DNA of 64,000 nucleotides, taken from assembly GCA_902786855.1 (NCBI GenBank), contig CADAEH010000003.1, forward strand, positions 1 to 64,000. Direction: 5' to 3'. The DNA comes from an uncultured Eubacteriales bacterium. Lineage in GTDB: Bacteria > Bacillota > Clostridia > Peptostreptococcales > Anaerovoracaceae. Of this stretch, positions 24,457 through 33,890 are shown in pieces. The notes under the pieces were generated by a model that was not told where the DNA came from, did no database searches, and worked only from the letters and a program-made list of their open reading frames with translations. Position 1 is the stretch's first letter. Every line of letters starts with the position of its first letter. A program made the translations under genes and the position numbers.

Positions 24457-24485
24457 ATTATGGCACCGTACGAACTGAATGTCAA
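24457..24485 (-). promoter_or_regulatory. Promoter of the VUT-SDR-Nudix unit
   Basis: Minus-strand TTGACA (24485-24480), 17-base spacer, CATAAT (24462-24457). Confidence 0.65.
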
Positions 24486-24520
24486 ATGATGTTTTTCAAC
24501 TGTGGAATTTATTCAACAAA

Positions 24521-24726
24521 TTTTTCAAACCAATTGAAAAACCGCTGGAAATATGTCAAAATTGAGCTGCGAAACTAACAATTGAACACATTTTCGGCGA
24601 TTTTCCGCAAAACGATGAAGTTTTTCATCGCTTTTCTTGATTTTATCAGCGAAAAGAGCTTCAGTCAACAGAAAAACGCTGAATTTATTCATCAAAATCG
24701 TGTTTTCTTAACTTTTTTTGATGAAT
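24521..24726. promoter_or_regulatory. Cluster of inverted repeats between the VUT and S24-repressor genes
   Basis: The AT-rich 270-bp gap contains four separate inverted repeats. TTTTTCAA-N5-TTGAAAAA is at 24521-24541. CGATGAA-N4-TTCATCG is at 24613-24630. TCAGCG...CGCTGA is at 24646-24682. ATTCATCAAAA...TTTTGATGAAT is at 24687-24697 and 24716-24726, with another GATGAAT copy at 24730-24736 just before the repressor gene. The recurring half-site TTCATC/GATGAA suggests the operator of the adjacent S24 regulator. No gene is seen here. Confidence 0.5.
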
Positions 24727-24760
24727 ACTGATGAATTCTCTTTATTCTGGAGGTAATACT

Positions 24761-25426
24761 TTGGATTTCCTTGATAAAATCTACGTTTTCTGTGCTGAAC
24801 GCCATATCTCAGCCTCCCGTTTTGAGCGTGAGGCAGGTATCGCCAAAGGTCTGATTTCCAAGTGGAAGAACAAAGGCTTTACACCGAGCTATAAAACTCA
24901 GAAAAAGATCGCATCATATATGTGTATAACCGTTGAAAATCTGATGCGGGAGCTTCCCGGCACTGCTGCAGGATCATCCTTGCCTGCGCAGGCGGATACA
25001 GTCAGAGATGCTTCCGTCAGGTACGTGCCTGTGCTGAGGGATGTTTCTGCTTTTGGTTCTCATGACGAGAGTAATATCGCCGCATATATTCCTGTGTTTC
25101 CTGATATGCTCCACGACCCTGACAACTGTTTTGCCATGAAGATAACTGACAGCAGTATGCTCCCGGAACTAGGCCCCGGTGATGTGGTCATTGTCCGAAG
25201 ATGTGAGCAGCCTGATCACGGGGATATAGTCATCGTCTGCGCTCCGGGCAGGCCTACGGTCTGCAGGAAGCTCGTCAGGGAAGAAGAAGGTATCGTCCTC
25301 CAGCCATTCAACAGACACTTTGACTCTGTCAGCTTCAGATATGAAGAGATGGATATGTTGCCGGTGTCCTTCATAGGAAAGGTCATCGGCATGCACAGAG
25401 ATATAAGCGGCAAGCCGACAGAATAG
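24761..25426 (+). CDS. XRE-family repressor with S24 (LexA-like) peptidase domain
   Basis: Two-domain regulator of 221 residues from a TTG start at 24761, which has GGAGG seven bases before it; an ATG 30 bases upstream overlaps that site. Residues about 1-70 are a helix-turn-helix (DKIYVFCAERHISASRFEREAG; LISKWKNKGFTPSYKTQKKIA). From about 100 the S24 domain follows: FAMKITDSSMLPELGPGDVVIV, with the nucleophile in DSSM, and VCRKLVREEEG, with the partner Lys. Such proteins are phage-type or stress repressors that cut themselves. No phage genes are near. It is probably autoregulated through the GATGAA repeats immediately upstream. Confidence 0.8.
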   Translation: MDFLDKIYVFCAERHISASRFEREAGIAKGLISKWKNKGFTPSYKTQKKIASYMCITVENLMRELPGTAAGSSLPAQADTVRDASVRYVPVLRDVSAFGSHDESNIAAYIPVFPDMLHDPDNCFAMKITDSSMLPELGPGDVVIVRRCEQPDHGDIVIVCAPGRPTVCRKLVREEEGIVLQPFNRHFDSVSFRYEEMDMLPVSFIGKVIGMHRDISGKPTE

Positions 25427-25465
25427 AAAAGCCGGAATAAGAAAATGTGATTTGCAGAACATAAT

Positions 25466-25517
25466 AACGAGCATACATAATCTGCTCATAAGGCGCAGAT
25501 ATGCATGCTCGTTTTTC
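25466..25517 (+). terminator. Terminator after the S24 repressor gene
   Basis: ACGAGCAT (25467-25474) pairs with ATGCTCGT (25505-25512), with inner ATCTGC/GCAGAT, followed by TTTTTCT. Confidence 0.75.
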
Positions 25518-25553
25518 TGTCAGAACAAAACTGTATGGATATCGTCCGGTCTC

Positions 25554-26033
25554 CTATCCTTCAACTCTGATGCTCTTTATCTTCTGATCGACAAGAGGCT
25601 TGTCCATCCTGTTCCTCTTGCTCATGACTATCTTATCAGCAACTGCCATTCCTTCGGTGACCTTGCCGAATGCAGCATACTGGCCATCAAGATGAGGGGA
25701 AGTAGTTGTCATGATGAAGAACTGTGATCCGCCTGAATTCGGGTTCATTGCCCTTGCCATTGAGAGCACTCCTCTTTCATGCTTGAGATCGTTTTTGAAG
25801 CCATTAGCTGTGAATTCACCCGGGATCGTGTATCCCGGACCACCCATTCCGGTTCCTTCCGGACATCCGCCCTGGATCATAAAACCAGGGATGACTCTGT
25901 GGAAGATAAGTCCGTCATAGAACTCGCTGTTAGCGAGTTTCTCAAAGTTCTCAACTGTTTTAGGTGCGATGTCTTCATAAAGTTCACCCTTCATGATCCC
26001 GCCGTCTTCCATCTCGATAGTAAATCTTTTCAT
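25554..26033 (-). CDS. Cyclophilin-type peptidyl-prolyl cis-trans isomerase
   Basis: Cytoplasmic prolyl isomerase of 159 residues. The start at 26033 is set by GGAGG seven bases before the ATG. Active-site segments are present: FHRVIPGFMIQGGCPEGTG (catalytic Arg), GSQFFIMTTTSPHLDGQYAAFG (Gln-Phe-Phe and the loop that carries His or Leu in bacterial members). No signal peptide. It is the last gene of a six-gene minus-strand unit, 49 bp after the FtsX permease. Confidence 0.92.
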   Translation of the reverse strand: MKRFTIEMEDGGIMKGELYEDIAPKTVENFEKLANSEFYDGLIFHRVIPGFMIQGGCPEGTGMGGPGYTIPGEFTANGFKNDLKHERGVLSMARAMNPNSGGSQFFIMTTTSPHLDGQYAAFGKVTEGMAVADKIVMSKRNRMDKPLVDQKIKSIRVEG

Positions 26034-26082
26034 TGTCTTTCCTCCATGTTGATTTATGAAAAACGAGTCCGTTTCAGACACA

Positions 26083-29000
26083 TTATTCGACTGACTTGAG
26101 TGATTCTGTCATGGAGACGTTCCTGAGTCTCCTCTGCATCGCTATATTTACGAAAGCGGCAAATACGAATGTCAGCACCACAGCCAGCACTATATCTTTG
26201 TTAGTGAGCCTCGGTTCGAAGTATATCATCTTGACGACTATGTTGTCGATGACAAAGCGAAGGAGCCATTTGCCCATCGGTATACCGACCACCGCAGCTA
26301 TTGCCGTAAGGAACAGGTTCTCACGGAACACATACTGTGATACCTCGAGCTGATTGAACCCGAGCACCTTGATGGTCGCGATTTCCCTGGTCCGTTCAGT
26401 GATGTTTATGTTGGTCAGGTTGTACAGCACGATGAATGCAAGAAGCGCGGCTGAGAGGATGACCACATAGACGATAAGGTTAAGGCTCTCCATCATCTTG
26501 GCAACGCTGTCTCTCACATCAAGATTGACAGATACCGCGGCCGTGTTCTCATAATTGGCTGCCTCAGTTGCTGCATCTCTTATCATTTCATCAGTTACTG
26601 CATCTTCTCCGCTCTCCTCTTCTGTATCTGCAGCGCCCCTGTCAAGCTTGACAAGTGCGGATTTGATATCCGGATCGCGTCCGAATGCCTGTTTATAAGC
26701 ATCCTTGCTTATATATATACTGTCATATACATAATTATCGGCTATAGCAGAGACCTTGAATGTCGCTTCCTTATATCCGTCTCTGACCGTGATGGTATCA
26801 CCGGCATTGACATTGTAATCATGGCTGATTTTTTTGACAAGAACTGCTTCGCCCGTGCCCGGGAACCCGATCGGCTGATCCCCTGTATGAAGGTCTATGA
26901 ATCGCCCGAAATCTTCAGGATCGGCTGCCGTACAGGTGACGTCCTGATTGCCCTGATCAAGAAGGAGCGTGACCTCAGCCTGGTGCAGGAATAACATCTC
27001 CTCTGACCCGATGCCTGCATTATCCATCATATAGTCTGTAAATTCCTGCTGCCTTTCGGCATTCATATTCTTACTGAAAATGGTCCTGAAATCATAAAGC
27101 GAGATCTCATCAAACTGGTAATCTGCGACTCTGGCAATCGTAGTGTTGATGCCCATGCCTGCTATAAGCAGAGCTGTGCATCCGCTTACTCCTATGACCA
27201 TCATGAGGAATCTCTTCTTGTCCCTGAATATATTCCTTATGGATACTTTATACAGAAAACTTATCCGTCTCCAGAGAGGACCGATCCTCTCAAGCAGGAT
27301 CCTCTTGCCTGCAGGCGGTGTTTTAGGCCTGATCAGATCGGACGGCGATACCTTGAAGTCCTGTGATATAGACACCCAGGTAGCCCCCATGGAGCACAGC
27401 AGCGCCGCCGCAAGTGACATGAGTCCCAGCTTGACATCCAGTATATAGTCCACTTCCTCGCTGAAGTCATACATCATCGTATAGGCATGCCAGATGACAG
27501 ACGGAAAGACCTTGCAGCCTATGAAGAAACCGCAGACAGAGCCGGCGAAAGCAGCGCTTCCGGAGTAGAACATGTACTTGCCTACGATCTGAGCGTTGCT
27601 GTAGCCGAGGGCCTTGAGGACTCCGATCTGTGTCCTCTGCTCATCTATCATCCTGGTCATGGTCGTCATGCACACCAGAGCAGCTATCAGGAAGAAAAAC
27701 ACCGGGAATATCTTGGCTATATTGCTGACGATACTCGAATTGTTGTCAAAAGAAGAGTATCCGGCATTTTCCTCACATGACAGGGCATATGATGTTCCGG
27801 TCTCCATGTCATCGATCTTGTTCTGAGCATCATCGAGCTTGTCCTTTGCATCATCGAGCTCTCTCTTAGCTTTGTCAAACTCACTCTCTGCTTTACGTTC
27901 CTCTTTCTTGAGGGTATTTCTGCCCTTGTCTATTTTTTTCTGCTCTTTTGCTATCTTGTCAAGGCCTTTATCTGCCTGCTTCAGACCTGACTTTGCCTGT
28001 TTCAGACCTTCTTCAAGCTTCTTTTTGCCTGCTTCCGCCTCGCCAAGCTTAGTGTTGATAGTGCTGAGCCCCGTATCGATCCCTTTTATCTGCCCGTCTA
28101 CATCAGCAATCTGTCCATCGATACCATCTATCTGGTCTTTTATTGCAGTTATCTTGTCGTTATATGAATCTGCGTTATCAGGGTCCTGTTCTGCAGCTGC
28201 CTTGAGCTCGTCTATCTTGCTTTCAAGACCGGCCTTTGCCTGTTTCAGCTGATCCTTTCCGTCCTTCGCCTTAGCCAGACCTGCCTCCGCCTTGGTCTTC
28301 TCTCCTTTCAGAGTTTCAATGCCCTGATTGATCTCATCAAGCTGTTTTTCCAGACTCTTGATCGTTCCTTCCAGCTCTGACTTTGTAGCTTTGGCCTTCT
28401 TCTTTGCGCCTTTTACCTTTTTCTCGCCTTTATCAAGTTTATCCTCAGCATCGTCAAGCTTTTTTTCTGCCTTGGCTTTTTCGTCTTCATATTTTGCCAG
28501 ATTATCTTCATACTCCTGCTTTTTTTCATCGAGCTCCTCCTGTGCATCAGCCATAGCTGTTTCGCGTCTGGCTTTTGTGATCCGCTCAGCAAGATCCTTC
28601 ATTGAATCCTCTGAGTTATCTATGCACTCCGATCTGTCATCGGTAAACGGTGCACCGTCCCCCTCAAGAGTCAGGTAGAGCTGTGTATAATAGTCCGTAT
28701 CGAATTCCGACCTGTCAATAAAGAAAAAAGTCTCAAGCTTTCCGTTGCCTATGTCTGTAGACCCTCTCTGATAATCAAGATAAACCGGAGTATTGACTGT
28801 GCCTACGATCTTATATTCACGGTGACCGAAAATATCCAGCGTGTCTTCATCATTCGAGTCTGTCAATACGATCGTATCGCCCGTCCTGTAACCCTCGCTG
28901 TCTATATGATAGTCATCAACAACACATTCATCACCGCTTTCAGGCAGTCTTCCCGAGACCACCCTGAGAGTATTGATCTTATCCGGAAGTGAGATGGCTT

Positions 29001-29307
29001 TCAGAGCAACCTCATCTGCCTGACCGGACGATGCCATGACATCTACCTGAACGGATCCTTCAGCACCTGAAACGCCTTTCTCGGCTCTGGCCATATCCAC
29101 GCTGTCATCATCGATACCGTATGACGAAATGAGCATGTAATCATACATATTATGCTCTTCGAGATAACGTGTGGCTGTACTGACCATAGAGGTTTTACAG
29201 TCTTTCAGGCCCGAGAAAAAGCCCACTCCAAGAGCAACGATCGCGAAGATCGCCAGGTATCTGGCAAGCGATGTGCGTATTTCTCTCAGCGTGGACTTCT
29301 TAAGCAT
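26083..29307 (-). CDS. FtsX/MacB-type ABC permease with large external coiled coil, 1074 aa
   Basis: Membrane component of an ABC system. One N-terminal helix (about 14-35), an external MacB-type core, and then a very long Lys/Glu/Asp-rich coiled coil (about 240-505; SELEGTIKSLEKQLDEINQG is typical) come first. Three helices with the FtsX motif (TRMIDEQRTQIGVLKALGYS) follow, then a second external domain and three C-terminal helices with ITERTREIATIKVLGF. MacB-like systems do not carry substrate through the membrane but transmit force to the outside, e.g. for peptide export, resistance or cell-wall enzyme control. The start directly follows the stop of the ATPase gene. A related system lies at 42690-47487. 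Confidence 0.82.
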   Translation of the reverse strand: MLKKSTLREIRTSLARYLAIFAIVALGVGFFSGLKDCKTSMVSTATRYLEEHNMYDYMLISSYGIDDDSVDMARAEKGVSGAEGSVQVDVMASSGQADEVALKAISLPDKINTLRVVSGRLPESGDECVVDDYHIDSEGYRTGDTIVLTDSNDEDTLDIFGHREYKIVGTVNTPVYLDYQRGSTDIGNGKLETFFFIDRSEFDTDYYTQLYLTLEGDGAPFTDDRSECIDNSEDSMKDLAERITKARRETAMADAQEELDEKKQEYEDNLAKYEDEKAKAEKKLDDAEDKLDKGEKKVKGAKKKAKATKSELEGTIKSLEKQLDEINQGIETLKGEKTKAEAGLAKAKDGKDQLKQAKAGLESKIDELKAAAEQDPDNADSYNDKITAIKDQIDGIDGQIADVDGQIKGIDTGLSTINTKLGEAEAGKKKLEEGLKQAKSGLKQADKGLDKIAKEQKKIDKGRNTLKKEERKAESEFDKAKRELDDAKDKLDDAQNKIDDMETGTSYALSCEENAGYSSFDNNSSIVSNIAKIFPVFFFLIAALVCMTTMTRMIDEQRTQIGVLKALGYSNAQIVGKYMFYSGSAAFAGSVCGFFIGCKVFPSVIWHAYTMMYDFSEEVDYILDVKLGLMSLAAALLCSMGATWVSISQDFKVSPSDLIRPKTPPAGKRILLERIGPLWRRISFLYKVSIRNIFRDKKRFLMMVIGVSGCTALLIAGMGINTTIARVADYQFDEISLYDFRTIFSKNMNAERQQEFTDYMMDNAGIGSEEMLFLHQAEVTLLLDQGNQDVTCTAADPEDFGRFIDLHTGDQPIGFPGTGEAVLVKKISHDYNVNAGDTITVRDGYKEATFKVSAIADNYVYDSIYISKDAYKQAFGRDPDIKSALVKLDRGAADTEEESGEDAVTDEMIRDAATEAANYENTAAVSVNLDVRDSVAKMMESLNLIVYVVILSAALLAFIVLYNLTNINITERTREIATIKVLGFNQLEVSQYVFRENLFLTAIAAVVGIPMGKWLLRFVIDNIVVKMIYFEPRLTNKDIVLAVVLTFVFAAFVNIAMQRRLRNVSMTESLKSVE

Positions 29308-30093
29308 TTACCATTCGATCTCTGATATCGGTACCGGGTCCGGATTGATCCTGACATCCTGTACCCTTCCGCTCCTGACACTGATTACTCTGTCAGCCAT
29401 TGGTGTTATCGCTTTGTTGTGTGTGATTATGATTACCGTAGTACCCATATTCCTCGCCTGATCCTGGAGGAGCTGGAGTATCTGCTTTCCCGTAACGTAG
29501 TCAAGGGCACCTGTAGGCTCGTCGCACAGAAGAAGCTTAGGATTTTTCGCCAGAGCTCTCGCGATAGCGACCCTCTGCTGCTCTCCGCCGGAAAGCTGGC
29601 CCGGGAAGTTTTTCATCCTTTCTCCAAGGCCGACAGCTTTCAGAGTCTCTGCCGGATCAAGAGGATCTCTGCATATCTGTGTAGCAAGAGACACATTTTC
29701 AAGAGCCGTGAGATTCTGGACCAGGTTGTAAAACTGGAATACAAAGCCTATATCATGCCTTCGGTACTGTGTGAGCTCGCGCAGGCTCATGCCGCTTATC
29801 TCTCTGCCATCAAGTACTACTCTTCCGCTTGTCAGCGTATCCATTCCGCCCAGGATATTGAGCAGAGTGGTTTTCCCCGCACCGGACTCTCCGACGACTA
29901 CAGCCAGCTCGCCTTTTTTTACACTGAAAGATGCATCTGCGAGAGCCTCGATATCGACTTCACCAACGTGATAGACCTTACGGACATTTTCAAAGAGAAC
30001 ATAAGCGTCCTTCTCGTCATGTACCGTCTCAGCAGCCGCTTCTCTTGAAGCAGCCATATTCTTGATCATCTGTATTTCTGTATTTCTGTCCAT
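29308..30093 (-). CDS. ABC transporter ATP-binding protein (MacB/LolD type)
   Basis: Cytoplasmic ATPase of 261 residues. Walker [17 protein letters not shown]-loop FVFQFYNLV, signature [15 protein letters not shown], Walker [13 protein letters not shown] and H-loop IITHNK are intact. The QFYNL and EPTGALD wording is typical of the LolD/MacB group. An N-terminal 35-residue extension ([21 protein letters not shown]) precedes the ATPase. It is directly followed by the permease gene with no gap, and preceded by the DUF445 gene at nine bases. Confidence 0.92.
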   Translation of the reverse strand: MDRNTEIQMIKNMAASREAAAETVHDEKDAYVLFENVRKVYHVGEVDIEALADASFSVKKGELAVVVGESGAGKTTLLNILGGMDTLTSGRVVLDGREISGMSLRELTQYRRHDIGFVFQFYNLVQNLTALENVSLATQICRDPLDPAETLKAVGLGERMKNFPGQLSGGEQQRVAIARALAKNPKLLLCDEPTGALDYVTGKQILQLLQDQARNMGTTVIIITHNKAITPMADRVISVRSGRVQDVRINPDPVPISEIEW

Positions 30094-30102
30094 ATTTGAT
30101 CA

Positions 30103-30993
30103 TCAGATAAAAATGTTGATACAGCCGATGAGAAGACCGATCAGGGCTCCGAGGCTTACGATCATGTTGAGCTCTTCTTTCATGACCTGCAGCACACCTT
30201 TTTCAAGTTCTTCGACTGACATGGAATTGATCTTATCCTCGACTATAGATGCGACATCTATGCGTTTAAGCGCGGAGTTCACTGCATTGACGACCGACTC
30301 ACGGTATGCTTCTGTTATTTTTTTGCGAACGAACTCAGGATCATACCCGGCCTGCTCGAGTACATGCAGAGGTGTCCTTTCACCGAGGTCGTGTATACGG
30401 CTCTCCGTTATCTCGCTAATCATCTCTGGCGCGTGCATGAAGATGAACTCTTCCATCTTATCGCTGACCGATTTCATGGCCTTGTCTATGAGATTATCTG
30501 ATACCACAAGCCGCAGCAGGCCGTTTCGCGCTGCCTGCTCTCTCAGTACCCTTCTGCCCTCATCGCGAACAAGCGCCGGTATGTCCATCCTCAGCAGAGC
30601 ATCGGTGATCTTAGTCTCGAGCAATTCGATAAAACTCTTCTCAAGCTTGTCATACTTTTCCGGACTTCCGGTGAGGACTATTCCTGTATCACGGATGTTC
30701 TCATCAAGAATGCTCATGACCTTGTCGATCAGAGGTTTTTCGACCTCCTCGGTCAGGAGTTTCCCGGATATGTCTTCCCTTGTAAAGAGATCGTTCTGCA
30801 CGATCTTTCCCGCTGCTTTGGCGAGCCGTGCTTTACCCTTAGGGATAGCTCCCGGAGTGAACGGCACACGGTGTCCGAATATGTGCTTTTCTTCATGCGG
30901 GAAGAATAGCATCTTCACCGCTATGAGATTGGTAAAATATCCTATGACTGCCCCTACTAAAGGCGGCAATAAGTAGTGAGTAAAAAATTCCAT
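30103..30993 (-). CDS. DUF445 (YheB-like) membrane protein
   Basis: Conserved protein of unknown role. The N-terminal helix and signature LPPLVGAVIGYFTNLIAVKM, then FFPHEEKHIFGHRVPFTPG and PKGKARLA, define the family; the middle is helical (about 60-270) and a second membrane helix closes the protein (IVSLGALIGLLIGCINIFI). In Bacillus, YheB-like proteins have been linked to spores; here there is no such context. The ATG at 30993 is chosen because an in-frame GTG at 31002 sits on the AGGA site. The gene overlaps the antiporter stop by a few bases or none depending on start. Confidence 0.78.
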   Translation of the reverse strand: MEFFTHYLLPPLVGAVIGYFTNLIAVKMLFFPHEEKHIFGHRVPFTPGAIPKGKARLAKAAGKIVQNDLFTREDISGKLLTEEVEKPLIDKVMSILDENIRDTGIVLTGSPEKYDKLEKSFIELLETKITDALLRMDIPALVRDEGRRVLREQAARNGLLRLVVSDNLIDKAMKSVSDKMEEFIFMHAPEMISEITESRIHDLGERTPLHVLEQAGYDPEFVRKKITEAYRESVVNAVNSALKRIDVASIVEDKINSMSVEELEKGVLQVMKEELNMIVSLGALIGLLIGCINIFI

Positions 30994-30998
30994 ATATA

Positions 30999-33323
30999 TC
31001 ACATCCTGTCTCTGATCTCTGCCGCATTGGCTCTGAGGATCTCATGATGAATACCTGCCTTGCCCACTGAATGCGAAGCAATACGGCTGAGGTCATTGTG
31101 AGATCCGATCACCCACAATATGTCTCCTTCTTCTATCAGCATGTTTGCGTCCGGCATCATGTTGGCATAACCCCCGCGCTCAAGCCCGAGGATCATGCAG
31201 TGCGACCTGGCGTTTATTCCGCTCTTCTTGATAGGCTTTCCGACGAACGGCTCTGTTCCTCTGACCTTGATCACAGCACATGCAAGAGCGTGCTCATTAT
31301 CAGGATAAGCTCCGTCCAGGAACTCTTTCAGAGTGCGTATATTGACTTCGTCTTTAAGTTCAAGCGTTTTGCTGAATGTCGTAAGTGACTGTCTGTCTCC
31401 TATGACATATACCTTATCGCCGGTCTGCAGCACTGTCCTTGCAGGCGGCATGGTCATCCTTTTATCTCCGCGCCTGATCTTGACCACATAGACAGATCCT
31501 TTTCTGCCCCAGTCAAGCTCGATCAGGGACTTTCCGGCATATGATGCCCCCTCAGGAACAAACCATTCGAAGATGCTGTAGTCTTCCTCGAGCCAGTGCT
31601 GATCACTCCTGCTCCCGCCCCTCTCTTCCATCGTTTTCTGGTTGAGATTGGAAAGGAACCTCGTCTCAAGCTGCAGGTAGTATGTGGCGATAAAATCGCT
31701 CCGTGTCAGCAGATATACCAGGATCGGCGCAACGATAAGCAGTACGCCCTTGATATCGAACAGGTATATAAGCGGTATGACCGCAATGGACATCATGACT
31801 GCGAATTTCATCATTATGAGAACTACAAGCGGCGGCCGGTTGGACAGCCTGTCCATCCACAGCTGTGTAAAAGCAACACTGCGGTTCCCCAGATACGGCC
31901 GCGAGAAAATGATCATCACCGCGTATATGAGGACTGTGGTCACTACCCGCGAAGCAGTTCCCCCGAGCGGGACACTGAGGAAGGGCTGAACGAGCTTGCA
32001 CCCGGCAAGTGTCGTTACAAGCATGGTGCTTCCGTATATCGCCGTCTTGAGGAAGTTATCCCTGAGGACTATCTTCCATTCCGATGTATGTTCCTCCCTG
32101 TCCTGATCCTCAGACGTATAGCTTTCTATCTTGCGTCTCAGTATAGGAGGTGTCATACCTGTTATGATTTCGACTAAGCGATCGGACTGTCTGATCATGA
32201 CAGGTGTAATCATGATAGTAAGTATGGATGCCGCTACGATGACCGGGTACAGATAGCTGTCCATGACCCCCAGAGATATCCCGAGGCCTGCGATGATGAA
32301 CGAGAATTCTCCGATAGGAGCCAATGCCGCGCCGCCCCTGACAGCAGTATCCATGTCCTGACCTGAAAGGATCATACCGATAGTAGCAAATATCAGTTTT
32401 GCCAGAACGGCGATGATCGCGATCGGTACTATCGAGGTCCACCTGGCTGCTATGGTCTGAGGGTCTACCATCATTCCTACAGACAGGAAGAAGATCGCCC
32501 CGAACATATCCTTGATACCGCCGGTTACTCTCTCCACATTGTGAACGTACTTAGTACCGGCAAAGAATGATCCCGCAAGGAATGCGCCGAGCTCCATGGA
32601 GAAGCCGAGCTGTTTTGCCAGCAGAGCCATCAGGAAACAGAATCCCAGGCTCAGAAGTGTCAGCATCTCATCGCTCATGTACTCCATTACGCTGTCGAGG
32701 AATGTCGGTACAAAATATATGCCAAGTATGAGCCACAGCACCAGATAGCAGACCATCAGAGCCAGATGTCCGGCAACAGAACCTGTGCTGCCCCCCTGGC
32801 TTATCGACATGGTCGTAAGTATCACCATCATGAAGACCGAGATCACGTCTTCCATTACAAGTGAGCCCATGACCAGCCGGGCGAATTTCTTTTCGCTCAG
32901 GTCCATCTCTTCGAGGCATTTCTGTATGACTACAGTCGAGCTGATGGACAGCATAACGCCCAGGAAAATCGAATTCATGACCGACATGCCAAGAAGCAGT
33001 CCGAAACCGTATCCGACGAAGAGGACTCCGGTCATCTTGACCAGAGCAGAAACGATGGCCGTACTCCCGATATCCGCTATCTTGTGAAAATCAAACTCAA
33101 GCCCTATGTGAAACAGAATGATGACAACGCCGATCTCACTCCAGGTCTCAATAGAAGCTGTACTGCCTACGTCCATGAAGAGCGGAAAATGCGGCCCTAT
33201 CATAAAACCCGCAAGAATATACCCCAGGATAGTCGGTATCCTGAGTTTCCTGAACAATATCGTAACTATCGCGGCAGTGGTAAGCATCACTGCAAGATCT
33301 ATTATCAGCTGAGGTACTTCCAT
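30999..33323 (-). CDS. CPA2-family cation:proton antiporter with two RCK_C domains
   Basis: KefB/KefC-like membrane protein of 774 residues. Residues about 1-390 contain 12-13 helices of the Na+/H+ exchanger fold (IPTILGYILAGFMIGPHFP; AFLAGSFFAGT). A further membrane part at about 430-570 is unusual. Two TrkA_C/RCK_C regulatory domains follow: FVPEGASYAGKSLIELDW...VYVIGDRQSL and VRGTEPFVGKPIKKSG...ILWVIGSHNDL. No full RCK_N nucleotide-binding domain with GxGxxG is visible. It probably exchanges K+ or Na+ for protons under ligand control. It follows the YgjP gene by 18 bp. Confidence 0.85.
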   Translation of the reverse strand: MEVPQLIIDLAVMLTTAAIVTILFRKLRIPTILGYILAGFMIGPHFPLFMDVGSTASIETWSEIGVVIILFHIGLEFDFHKIADIGSTAIVSALVKMTGVLFVGYGFGLLLGMSVMNSIFLGVMLSISSTVVIQKCLEEMDLSEKKFARLVMGSLVMEDVISVFMMVILTTMSISQGGSTGSVAGHLALMVCYLVLWLILGIYFVPTFLDSVMEYMSDEMLTLLSLGFCFLMALLAKQLGFSMELGAFLAGSFFAGTKYVHNVERVTGGIKDMFGAIFFLSVGMMVDPQTIAARWTSIVPIAIIAVLAKLIFATIGMILSGQDMDTAVRGGAALAPIGEFSFIIAGLGISLGVMDSYLYPVIVAASILTIMITPVMIRQSDRLVEIITGMTPPILRRKIESYTSEDQDREEHTSEWKIVLRDNFLKTAIYGSTMLVTTLAGCKLVQPFLSVPLGGTASRVVTTVLIYAVMIIFSRPYLGNRSVAFTQLWMDRLSNRPPLVVLIMMKFAVMMSIAVIPLIYLFDIKGVLLIVAPILVYLLTRSDFIATYYLQLETRFLSNLNQKTMEERGGSRSDQHWLEEDYSIFEWFVPEGASYAGKSLIELDWGRKGSVYVVKIRRGDKRMTMPPARTVLQTGDKVYVIGDRQSLTTFSKTLELKDEVNIRTLKEFLDGAYPDNEHALACAVIKVRGTEPFVGKPIKKSGINARSHCMILGLERGGYANMMPDANMLIEEGDILWVIGSHNDLSRIASHSVGKAGIHHEILRANAAEIRDRM

Positions 33324-33341
33324 TTGCTATTTCTTACCTTA

Positions 33342-33890
33342 TCAGTATTTGAGTCCTATCCTTATATTCTTCCAGCCCGGCATGAATCTGTCCATCAGGG
33401 CGTAAAAATCTTTTCCATGGCCCGGTATGACTGTATGCACCAGTTCATGCAGGATCACATAATCAAGTTCCATATCAGACCTTGTGGCAAGCATCAGGCT
33501 GAAATTGAGATGATGCGTCCTGGTGTTGCAGCTGCCCCATCTTGTATGCATATCTCTTACAGTCCAGCCATTGGCCCTGAGACCTGTACGCCTCTCGATC
33601 TCGGGAAGTCTCGCAGCTATCCTGCGTTTCAGATCAGCTCTTCGTCTCTCCTTTTCAGCAGCATCTGCCGGTTCTGGATGGGCTGCAGCTTTGCGCCTGA
33701 CGCGCTGCACGCCATTATCGATCCAGCTGCGTTTACTGCGCACAAAAGCTATGATCTCCCTGTCAGTGACAATATACGGAGCGCTGATCAGTATCCTGCC
33801 CTCAGGCTCAGTGATACGCATGTTCATTCTTTTGATACGCTTTTTGGTGACTTCCACCTTAAGCCCGTCTATATAAATCGTTTTGGTCAT
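33342..33890 (-). CDS. YgjP-like (DUF45) zinc metallopeptidase
   Basis: Small cytoplasmic metallopeptidase of the YgjP/SprT-like family, 182 residues. The motif TRWGSCNT (117-124), the zinc site HELVH (148-152) and the downstream third ligand in PGHGKDFYALM (His158) are all present. Substrates are unknown. It is the first gene of a six-gene unit. Its ATG is the first base of an ATGA that directly follows the HEARO-like element; the ribosome-binding site is poor, so the insertion may have changed its expression. Confidence 0.8.
   Translation of the reverse strand: MTKTIYIDGLKVEVTKKRIKRMNMRITEPEGRILISAPYIVTDREIIAFVRSKRSWIDNGVQRVRRKAAAHPEPADAAEKERRRADLKRRIAARLPEIERRTGLRANGWTVRDMHTRWGSCNTRTHHLNFSLMLATRSDMELDYVILHELVHTVIPGHGKDFYALMDRFMPGWKNIRIGLKY

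Noticed and set aside
28328-28678. Long Ser/Phe-rich frames on the strand opposite the coiled-coil permeases
   Set aside because: They are mirror images of Lys/Glu-rich coding sequence, have no ribosome-binding sites and match nothing known.
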